DNA of 64,000 bases, taken from assembly GCF_018866325.1 (NCBI RefSeq), contig NZ_CP076457.1, positions 124,001-188,000 on the forward strand, in the 5' to 3' direction. This document shows positions 57,882 through 64,000 of the stretch, in pieces. The translations under genes were made by a program, and so were the position numbers. This stretch comes from Streptomyces sp. YPW6 (GTDB lineage Bacteria; Actinomycetota; Actinomycetes; Streptomycetales; Streptomycetaceae). The notes beneath the pieces were generated by a model, which worked only from the letters and a program-made list of their open reading frames with translations, searched no databases and was not told the origin of the DNA. Every line of letters begins with the position of its first letter. The first letter of the stretch is position 1.

Positions 57882-60296
57882 ATGACTTCTGCCTGGTCCC
57901 GCCGTACCTTCCTGGCCACCTCCGCGGCGCTCACCGCCGCGAGCGGGGGCGCGCTGATGCTCGCCGCGCCCCAAGCCGCCTCCGCCGCACCCGCGGACGA
58001 TCCGTTCGCCGCGCTCCGCACCACGTGGAGCACGCTGATCCTCGGCGAGGGGTTCAGCCCGACCGCGGAGCCCTTCAGGAGCCGGCTGGCCGCTCTCGGC
58101 GAGGAGGCGTCGCAGTGGCTGGAGACGATGGCCCCGGCGGAGGGCTCGCTGTGGCCCGACGCCGTCTTCGCGGATCCGGACCCGGACACGGACCCCGAGT
58201 CGTACGTCTTCTCGGGGCGGATGGCCACCAGCTTCATCCGCCTCGCCACCCTGGCTCAGGCCTACCGCCGGCCGGGAACCGGGCTGACCGGGGACAGCGC
58301 CCTGCGCGACGCGGTGCTCACCGGCCTGGAGCACCTCAACACCCAGGTCTACAACGACGGGCAGACCCGGTACGGCAACTGGTACAGCTGGCAGATCGGT
58401 GCGCCCCAGGCCCTGCTGGACGTGTGCGTCCTGATGTACGACGCGATCACCCCGGAGGCACGCGCACGCTACTGCGCCGCCGTCGACCATTTCGTACCGG
58501 ACTCAGCCGTCGCCTCGTACACGGGGACCAGCACCGGGGCGAACCGCGTCGACCTGTGCCGGGTACTGGCCCTGCGCGGGGTGGTCGGCGGGACCGCGGC
58601 GAAGATCGCGCTGGCCCGCGACGCGCTCTCCCCGGTCTTCCCGCTGGTGACGAAGGGCGACGGGCTCTACGCCGACGGCTCGTTCATCCAGCACACCACC
58701 GTGCCCTACACCGGGAGCTACGGGTCGGTGATGCTCGGCGGGCTCGGGCTGCTGTTCGCGCTGCTGAAGGGGACCGCCTGGGAGGTCACCGACCCGCAAC
58801 GGCAGGTGGTGTTCGACGCGGTGGAGAACGCCTGGGCCCCGTTCCTCTACAACGGCCTGGTCATGGACTCCGTGGCGGGGCGCGCGATCAGCCGGGGCGG
58901 GCTCGACGACCACCGGCGCGGGCACCCCGTCATGGCCTCGATCCTGCTGCTGGGGCAGGGCGCGTCGGCCGCGGAGAACGCCCGGTGGCGGGCGCTCGTC
59001 AAAGGCTGGGCACAACGCGACTACTACAGCCCCCCGTTGAGCAACCCGTTGCTCGGGCTCACCGCGCTGGCCCGGATCAAGAACGTCCTGGACGACACCT
59101 CGCTCACCCCGATCGCCGAACCGACGGGCCACCGGCTCTTCCCCGACATGGCGCGGGGCACCCACCGCCGTCCGGGCTGGGCGGCGTCGCTGAGCATGGC
59201 CGACCGGCGGATCACCTACTACGAGACCGGCAACGGCGAGAACCTGCGCGGCTGGCACACCGGAAGCGGGATGCTCTACTGGTGGGGCGACACCTTCGCC
59301 AACGGCCAGTACAGCGACGCGTTCTGGCCCACCGTCGATCCGTACCGGCTGCCCGGCACCACGGTCTCGCGCACGGTGCTCGCCGACGGGGCGGGCGGTG
59401 ACTGGGGCGTCGCGCTCCCCGATGTGAACTGGGTCGGCGGGGTCACCGACAGCAAGCGCGCCGCCGTGGGGCAGTACCTCAAGGGTCTGTCCAGCACGCT
59501 GATGGCGAAGAAGTCGTGGTTCTTCCTCGACGACACGGTGGTGTGTCTGGGCGCGGGCATCCACGGCCGCGACGGCGCGCCCGTGGAGACCACGGTCGAC
59601 AACCGCAATCTGGGGCCGACGGGCAACGCCCCGTTCACCGTCGACGGCTCGGCGAAACCGGTCGCCGCCCCCTGGTCCGCGACGCTGTCCGGCGTGTCCT
59701 GGGCGCACCTGGCCGGGCACGGGGGTTACGTGTTCCCTGGCGGGTCCACCGTGAAGGCGCTGCGGGAGAACCGGACGGGGCGCTGGCGCGACATCAACCG
59801 GGCGGGCTCCACCGATCCGCTCACCCGGAAGTACCTCACTCTCTGGTTCGACCACGGCACGGATCCGTCGGACGCCGGTTACGCGTACCAGCTCCTGCCC
59901 GGCGCGTCCGAACAGCGCACGGCGGCGCGGGCGGCGGACGGCGGCTGGCTGCGCGTGCTCGCCAACACGGACGACCAGCAGGGGGTGGCGGTGCCTTCGC
60001 TCGGGCTGACGGCGGTCAACTTCTGGTTCGGCGGGAGCGTCGGGCCGCTGGTGGCGGACGCCCCGTGCTCGGTGATGGTGACCGAGCACGCCGACGGCAC
60101 GGCGACGGTGTGCGTGAGCGACCCCATGCGGATGCGCACCGGCCTCGCCCTCACCTGGAACCGGGCTGTCACCTCGGTCGTGTCGAAACCGGCGACGGTG
60201 ACATCGGCGGCCACGGGAGCGTCGCTGCGCCTCGTCTTCGGCGATCTGTCCGGGACACGCGGGGCGACACAGACGGTCAGGGTGCGACTGACCTGA
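57882..60296 (+). CDS. Secreted polysaccharide lyase family 8 (hyaluronate/chondroitin lyase-like)
   Basis: This 804-residue secreted lyase has a Tat signal, SRRTFLATSAALTAASG, ending near PQAASAAP. The N-terminal alpha/alpha-toroid carries YGNWYSWQIGAPQALLDVCV and the catalytic set Asn221, His271 and Tyr280. The -50/+9 spacing around His equals that of Streptococcus pneumoniae hyaluronate lyase (Asn349, His399, Tyr408). It is followed by an Arg-rich GRAISRGGLDDHRRG loop. The C-terminal half is the beta-sandwich typical of PL8. It cleaves uronic-acid polymers by beta-elimination; hyaluronan, chondroitin or xanthan are candidates. Start ATG 57882 with ggag upstream. It is divergent from its likely regulator. 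Confidence 0.9.
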   Translation: MTSAWSRRTFLATSAALTAASGGALMLAAPQAASAAPADDPFAALRTTWSTLILGEGFSPTAEPFRSRLAALGEEASQWLETMAPAEGSLWPDAVFADPDPDTDPESYVFSGRMATSFIRLATLAQAYRRPGTGLTGDSALRDAVLTGLEHLNTQVYNDGQTRYGNWYSWQIGAPQALLDVCVLMYDAITPEARARYCAAVDHFVPDSAVASYTGTSTGANRVDLCRVLALRGVVGGTAAKIALARDALSPVFPLVTKGDGLYADGSFIQHTTVPYTGSYGSVMLGGLGLLFALLKGTAWEVTDPQRQVVFDAVENAWAPFLYNGLVMDSVAGRAISRGGLDDHRRGHPVMASILLLGQGASAAENARWRALVKGWAQRDYYSPPLSNPLLGLTALARIKNVLDDTSLTPIAEPTGHRLFPDMARGTHRRPGWAASLSMADRRITYYETGNGENLRGWHTGSGMLYWWGDTFANGQYSDAFWPTVDPYRLPGTTVSRTVLADGAGGDWGVALPDVNWVGGVTDSKRAAVGQYLKGLSSTLMAKKSWFFLDDTVVCLGAGIHGRDGAPVETTVDNRNLGPTGNAPFTVDGSAKPVAAPWSATLSGVSWAHLAGHGGYVFPGGSTVKALRENRTGRWRDINRAGSTDPLTRKYLTLWFDHGTDPSDAGYAYQLLPGASEQRTAARAADGGWLRVLANTDDQQGVAVPSLGLTAVNFWFGGSVGPLVADAPCSVMVTEHADGTATVCVSDPMRMRTGLALTWNRAVTSVVSKPATVTSAATGASLRLVFGDLSGTRGATQTVRVRLT

Positions 60297-60498
60297 GCGA
60301 ACGCCGTCACGCAGGGGTGTTCGGCCGCCCCTCGGTCCGGCGGACACCGAAGTCCACGGCCCGGACGGCCTCGAACAGCCAGCTCCGGGGTGCCCCGGGC
60401 AGCGGCGCCCGTCCGCCGGGGGCACGGAAACCCGGCTGCCCGCAGAACGCGGGGCGGACATACTGGCGGCCGGCACCACGGAACCGGGGAAGACGAAC

Positions 60499-61011
60499 AT
60501 GACGAGTGACGACCGGGTCGAGCCTCCACTCCTGGGCGGTGAGCGCGAGACGCTGCGGGCCTTTCTGGACCACCACCGCGAGACCCTGGCCAGGAAGTGC
60601 GCCGGGCTGAGCGACGAGCAGTTGCGCGAGCGGTCGATGGAGCCGTCCACCCTGTCCCTGCTGGCTCTGGTACGGCACCTGGCGGAGGTGGAACGCGCCT
60701 GGTTCCGCCGGGTGTTCGAGGACGAGGCAGCTCCGATGGTGTGGTCGCGGAAGCCCTTCGACTTCCAGGCGGCGTACGACGCGGACGCCTCGACCGGGGC
60801 TGAGGCGTTCGCGGCCTGGGAGGCGGAGGTGGAGACCTCGCGCCGGATCGAACGGGAGGCGGCTTCCCTGGACCTGGTGGGGCGTCAGCCGCGCTGGGAG
60901 AAGGACGTCTCGCTGCGGATGGTCATGGTGCACGTCCTGCTCGAGTACGGCCGCCACAACGGTCACGCGGACCTGCTGCGGGAGGGGGTGGACGGGACGG
61001 TGGGGGCCTGA
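60499..61011 (+). CDS. DinB/DUF664-family protein
   Basis: This 170-residue four-helix-bundle protein of the DinB superfamily has LGGERETLRAFLDHHRETLA, a metal-ligand His in LLALVRHLAEVERAWFRR, and the C-terminal MVMVHVLLEYGRHNGHADLL with two further His. Actinobacterial members include thiol-dependent transferases. The substrate is unknown. Start ATG 60499 with gggaag upstream. Monocistronic by spacing (202 bp before it). Confidence 0.87.
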   Translation: MTSDDRVEPPLLGGERETLRAFLDHHRETLARKCAGLSDEQLRERSMEPSTLSLLALVRHLAEVERAWFRRVFEDEAAPMVWSRKPFDFQAAYDADASTGAEAFAAWEAEVETSRRIEREAASLDLVGRQPRWEKDVSLRMVMVHVLLEYGRHNGHADLLREGVDGTVGA

Positions 61012-61119
61012 GTACGCCGGAAAGGGCGTGCCCCTGCGGCGGGGCCCGAGGCGTCGCAGGCCCCGGGCCGGTCCCGTGCGCACGTCGCCCGCCGTGGGCA
61101 CCCTCATAGACTCGGCACC

Positions 61120-61863
61120 ATGACGCAGCAGCCGACATCCTCAGCCCTGATCTCCGCGTTCGCGCCCGACGGCACCCTGCGCGCCTCGATCAACCTCGGC
61201 AACCCGATCCTGGCCCACCGGGATCCGGCGAGCGGCAAGCCGGCCGGGGTCTCGGTGGACCTGGCCCGGGAATTCGGACGGCGGCTCGGGGTCCCCGTGG
61301 AGCTGACTTCCTTCGAGCGGGCCGCGCTGTCGGTCGAAGCGGTGCGGGCCGGGCGGGCGGACATCGGGTTCTTCGCCCTCGACCCGGCCCGGGGCGAGGG
61401 GCTGCGGTTCACCGCACCGTACGTCCTCATCGAGGGCGGCTACCTGGTGCCGGAGCACGCTTCCCTGACCGGGAACGACCAGGTGGACCGCGAGAGTACG
61501 CGGATCTCGGTCGGGTCCGGTTCGGCGTACGACCTCTTCCTCACCCGCGAAATCCGCCGCGCCGAGATCGTCCGGCTGGAGGGCGCCCCGCGCGCGCTCG
61601 CGGCCCTGCGCGCGGGTGAGGTCGAGGTGGCGGCCGGAATCCGGCAGTTGCTGGAGGCCGAAGCCGCGCGGGAGGCGGGCGTGCGGGTGCTGCCGGGACG
61701 GTTCATGGTGATCCAGCAGGCCATGGGGGTGCCGGCCGGACGAGGGGCGGCGGCGCAAGAGCTGCTGGCGTCGTTCGTGGAGGAGATGAAGGCGGACGGC
61801 TTCGTCGCCGACGCCCTCGAGCGCCATGGCGTCGACGGCGCGTCGGTGGCCCCCGCGGCCTGA
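61120..61863 (+). CDS. Solute-binding-protein family 3 domain without a signal peptide
   Basis: This 247-residue protein has the amino-acid-type binding fold: LRASINLGNPILAHRDPASG, GVSVDLAREFGRRLGVPVEL, GRADIGFFALDPARGEGLRF and LEGAPRALAALRAGEVEVAA. Unlike transporter-linked relatives it has no signal peptide or lipobox, and no permease or ATPase gene is nearby. It may therefore act inside the cell as a ligand sensor or as an enzyme of cyclohexadienyl-dehydratase type. Start ATG 61120 lacks a clear ribosome site, so the mRNA may be leaderless. Confidence 0.8.
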   Translation: MTQQPTSSALISAFAPDGTLRASINLGNPILAHRDPASGKPAGVSVDLAREFGRRLGVPVELTSFERAALSVEAVRAGRADIGFFALDPARGEGLRFTAPYVLIEGGYLVPEHASLTGNDQVDRESTRISVGSGSAYDLFLTREIRRAEIVRLEGAPRALAALRAGEVEVAAGIRQLLEAEAAREAGVRVLPGRFMVIQQAMGVPAGRGAAAQELLASFVEEMKADGFVADALERHGVDGASVAPAA

Positions 61864-61866
61864 ACT

Positions 61867-61891
61867 CCCCTCCGGACGAACGGCGGAGGGG
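61867..61891 (+). terminator. Short terminator hairpin
   Basis: CCCCTCCG at 61867-61874 pairs with 61884-61891, directly after the binding-protein stop codon. Confidence 0.6.
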
Positions 61892-61955
61892 CAGCGGGTG
61901 GCCGGGCAGTCGGTACTCCTCCGCACGACAGACCTTGCCGCAGGCGCGGGCGGCC

Positions 61956-62123
61956 CTATCGGCCGGGGTCGGGTGCGGGCTCCTCGCGGAGCAGGCGCAG
62001 GGCCTTCGCCCGCAGCCGTCGGCGGTGCTCGGGATCGGTCGCCCGGTCGGCGGCGCGGCCCAGTTCCTCGGCGCGTTCCCGGGTGCGGCGGGCTCGCTCC
62101 TCCGGGCTGTCGTACAGGTTCAT
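61956..62123 (-). CDS. Very small charged protein (DUF6381-like)
   Basis: This 55-residue, highly charged helical protein (SPEERARRTRERAEELGRAA, then TDPEHRRRLRAKALRLLREE) is of the kind annotated as DUF6381 in Streptomyces; function unknown. ATG 62123 is preceded by cggagga eight to twelve bases upstream, which decides this start. The frame is open further upstream, but that part is Pro/Ala-rich and lacks a ribosome site. Probably cytosolic. Confidence 0.65.
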   Translation of the reverse strand: MNLYDSPEERARRTRERAEELGRAADRATDPEHRRRLRAKALRLLREEPAPDPGR

Positions 62124-62266
62124 GGGGGTGTCCTCCGTCGTGGGTCCTCCGTCGGCGACCGGCGGTGCGTGCGCGTCCGGAGCCCCAGCGTCACCGGAGT
62201 CGGTGCGGTCCGCATCTCCTGCGGCTACGTTCGGTGACGACGCCGGGTGATCCCGATCCGGCGACG

Positions 62267-62307
62267 GCGCGGCCCCACCACCGGTCGCACCGGTGGTGGG
62301 GCCGCGC
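62267..62307. terminator. Perfect 19-bp terminator hairpin
   Basis: Bases 62267-62285 pair exactly with 62289-62307 around a 3-nt loop, ten bases past the stop of the small membrane-protein gene. It is the strongest hairpin in the window. Confidence 0.92.
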
Positions 62308-62316
62308 GGGAGCGGT

Positions 62317-62496
62317 TCAGCGTCGGCGCGAGCCGCCGATCCGGGTGCCCGCGCCCACGCCCGCGACATGCAGGGCGAGGAGCATGAGGCCGAGCAGCAT
62401 CACGTTGGTCGAGGCGAACACGTCGTTGGTGGAGATGTCGGCCGCGTTGATCAGGAACGCGATGAAGAACAGGACTGCGGCAGCTATACCGAGCAT
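62317..62496 (-). CDS. 59-residue membrane protein
   Basis: The sequence on the minus strand from ATG 62496 reads MLGIAAAVLFFIAFLINAAD then ISTNDVFASTNVMLLGLMLL and ALHVAGVGAGTRIGGSRRR. It has two hydrophobic helices with a short polar loop and a basic C-terminus, so it should sit in the membrane with the C-terminus inside. A strong ribosome site (aaggag) precedes the ATG, and a perfect terminator follows the stop. Similar short two-helix proteins are common in Streptomyces; function unknown. Confidence 0.8.
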   Translation of the reverse strand: MLGIAAAVLFFIAFLINAADISTNDVFASTNVMLLGLMLLALHVAGVGAGTRIGGSRRR

Positions 62497-62618
62497 GGGG
62501 AGCTCCTTCCGAGCGGTGCCCTCCGTGTGCCCGGGATCGCGGGGCGTACGCCGGGGTGCGTCTGCCTCGGCGGTCGGCCGGACGCCGGACCGAGCGGAGA
62601 CCGGCCGGCCGGGGACGG

Positions 62619-63053
62619 TCAGTCGGCGGTGTGGTCCGGATGTCCCTCGGTCCGCCGCGCCGCCTTCATCTCGGCCTCGTAGAGATGGTCGCGGCCCTCG
62701 GCGAGGTCCTGTCTGATCTCCCGTTCGACCGTGCGGAACACCTCGTAGTAGGTGGAGTTGTACTCCTCGACGATCTGGAACGTCCAGTGCCCGGGGATGA
62801 CGTTGCGGCCGAGGATCTCCCGTTCGACCTGGTCGGCCCGGTGCCCGTGCCCCGCGGCCCGGAGCAACCGTACGGCGTCGTCGAGGGCCAGGTCGGCGCT
62901 CCCGGTGAGCTGGTGGAAGTCGTAGAGGGCGCCGCGGGCCCGCTCAGCGGTCTCCAGCGCCTTCGACAGCGCCCCCAGCGCCTCGACGGTCGTGTCGGTG
63001 ACGCCTTCGGGCCGCCGGTGCCGCCGGTCGGGAGGTGGAGGTGCGGAGGTCAT
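62619..63053 (-). CDS. Conserved helical protein of unknown function
   Basis: This 144-residue protein has a Pro/Arg-rich start (about 18 residues) followed by a predicted helical bundle: VEALGALSKALETAERARGA, LALDDAVRLLRAAGHGHRAD, and WTFQIVEEYNSTYYEVFRTV with a charged end. No cysteines, signal peptide or catalytic motif is seen. Start ATG 63053. Transcribed in the same direction as Spo0M but separated by a strong hairpin, so probably its own unit. Confidence 0.75.
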   Translation of the reverse strand: MTSAPPPPDRRHRRPEGVTDTTVEALGALSKALETAERARGALYDFHQLTGSADLALDDAVRLLRAAGHGHRADQVEREILGRNVIPGHWTFQIVEEYNSTYYEVFRTVEREIRQDLAEGRDHLYEAEMKAARRTEGHPDHTAD

Positions 63054-63138
63054 GCGGCTCCTTGTGCGCGGCGGCGGGGGTTCGCTCCCTCCTTCCTACC
63101 CGGAATCCGCCGCTCCCGCCGGACCCGACCGGCGAGAC

Positions 63139-63172
63139 GGCCGAGCGTCCGGCCAGGGGCGGACGCTCGGCC
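63139..63172 (-). terminator. Terminator of the Spo0M gene
   Basis: A perfect 13-bp stem (63139-63151 with 63160-63172) and an 8-nt loop lie 74 bp past the Spo0M stop. Confidence 0.82.
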
Positions 63173-63245
63173 GGGGCGGGAAACAGGGCCCGGGCCGGCC
63201 GGGGCGGAGAGGGACCGGCCTCCTCCGCCCCGGGGCTCCCTCGGG

Positions 63246-64000
63246 TCAGCCCTCGTCCTCGCCCTCCTCCTCGTCGCCCTCCTCGTCCTCGAAGGCGTCA
63301 CCGATCTCGTCGACGACCTCGGCCGCCACCATGCCGCCGACCACGCCGACGGCCACACCCGCCGCGACCCCGGCCACAACCGCGCCCGTGCCGGGTCCCG
63401 ACCGGTGCCGGTCGCCGTGGCCGTCGCCGTACGGGGGCGGCGCGGCATGGGCCTCGTGGCCGGCGATGACCTCCTTCAGCCAGGCGTCGACCTGGGCGTT
63501 CCAGTCGGTCTGGGAGGCCGCGTGGTGGGACGCGGTGAAGCGGTGCACCGTGTCGTGGCCCTCGGTGAACAGCCCGGCGCGCTTGTCCGCCTCGATGACG
63601 ACCTCCAGACCGCCCGGTGCGGCGATAAAGGTCACCTCGATCTCGTTCACGGCGTGCGCGTGCCCGGCCGGCGGGAGGATCTCGATCTCCTGGTAGCAGG
63701 GCAGCTGCTGACCGGTGCCGCGGATGTGGCCGAGCTCCAGGTCCGCGGACCTGAACACGTAACCGAGCTGGCCGAAGGCCTCCAGGATCGCTTCCTGGGC
63801 GGGCAGCGGCCCGACCGCGAGCGCGTCGAGGTCGCCCTTGTCGCGGGCCCCCGCGATCTCCAGCTCCGTCCGGATGCCGAGCACGGGGCCGAGGTGCTGG
63901 CCGTGGAGATGAGTGACCGGCGTCTCCCACGGCAGGGTGACGGTGAAGGGCACCGTGTGGTCGGCCTCCTCCGCCAGCCGGAAGCCGCCGCCGACGGTGA
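63246..64000 (-). CDS. spo0M: Spo0M-family sporulation-control protein (5' end outside the window)
   Basis: The N-terminal part is missing: coding sequence runs unbroken to base 64000, and the GTG at 63953 is an internal Val codon (TVGGGFRLAEEADHTVPFTV). Family features are TLPWETPVTHLHGQHLGPVL, GIRTELEIAGARDKGDLDAL, PLPAQEAILEAFGQLGYVFR, LPCYQEIEILPPAGHAHAVN and EIEVTFIAAPGGLEVVIEAD, as in arrestin-fold Spo0M proteins. The C-terminus is unusual: a Gly/Ala/Val-rich hydrophobic segment (GTGAVVAGVAAGVAVGVVGG) and then an acidic tail of about 20 residues. The function in Streptomyces is probably linked to sporulation or stress but is unproven. Confidence 0.88.
   Translation of the reverse strand, partial: TVGGGFRLAEEADHTVPFTVTLPWETPVTHLHGQHLGPVLGIRTELEIAGARDKGDLDALAVGPLPAQEAILEAFGQLGYVFRSADLELGHIRGTGQQLPCYQEIEILPPAGHAHAVNEIEVTFIAAPGGLEVVIEADKRAGLFTEGHDTVHRFTASHHAASQTDWNAQVDAWLKEVIAGHEAHAAPPPYGDGHGDRHRSGPGTGAVVAGVAAGVAVGVVGGMVAAEVVDEIGDAFEDEEGDEEEGEDEG

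Overview
The window is high-GC actinobacterial DNA, most likely from a Streptomyces chromosome. The grounds are extreme GC bias at third codon positions, GTG/TTG starts with AGGAGG-like sites, a snapalysin, a CYP105-type P450 with its ferredoxin, an ECF41 sigma factor, a Spo0M homologue and a large modular NRPS/PKS. Protein families were recognised by eye from motifs. No database search was run.

Layout. 1-1464: two nested, frameshifted transposon relics (a Tn7/Mu-type ATPase plus transposase, and an IS630-type transposase). 1896-7877: divergent sugar-acid/pentulose locus (histidine phosphatase, DeoR regulator and D-ribulokinase-like kinase on the minus strand; 2-hydroxyacid dehydrogenase and a second FGGY kinase on the plus strand) with a perfect 16-bp palindrome in the divergent promoter. 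8148-10374: FAD oxidoreductase with ECF41 sigma factor. 10580-23784: mostly housekeeping or accessory single genes (GNAT, two methyltransferases, DedA, TerB, a secreted CARDB-like protein, CYP105/ferredoxin, FBP-type zinc protein divergent from a TetR regulator, SGNH hydrolase, snapalysin, sirtuin, aldo/keto reductase). 23888-27035: corrinoid ABC importer under a cobalamin riboswitch. 27407-27736: MhuD-type haem monooxygenase.

28010-40381 is the centrepiece: a single 4,123-residue hybrid megasynthase, FAAL-ACP-KS-AT-KR-ACP-C-A-PCP-C. It ends in a domain collinear with cyanobacterial long-chain acyl-ACP reductase (AAR), where a thioesterase or SDR-type reductase would normally be. The architecture predicts a lipo-amino aldehyde (fatty acyl starter, one beta-hydroxy C2 extension, one amino acid, reductive release). 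It stands alone, without tailoring, export or regulatory genes.

40462-47877 is a tightly overlapped five-gene operon (SWIM-like zinc protein, unknown protein, vWA protein, MoxR-type AAA+ ATPase, DUF5682-like protein). It resembles MoxR/vWA NTP-dependent systems of unknown or conflict-related function.

48889-60296 is a polysaccharide-utilisation locus: SIS isomerase and class II aldolase on the plus strand; phosphodiesterase, hydroxyacid dehydrogenase, two ABC permeases, binding lipoprotein and a DeoR/LacI-chimera regulator on the minus strand; and a Tat-exported family 8 polysaccharide lyase. Three copies of one operator-like motif tie regulator, transporter and lyase together, which points to uptake and breakdown of a uronic-acid/amino-sugar polymer such as hyaluronan or chondroitin. 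60499-64000 carries a DinB-type protein, a leaderless solute-binding protein, two very small proteins, an unknown protein and the 5'-truncated Spo0M gene that runs off the window.
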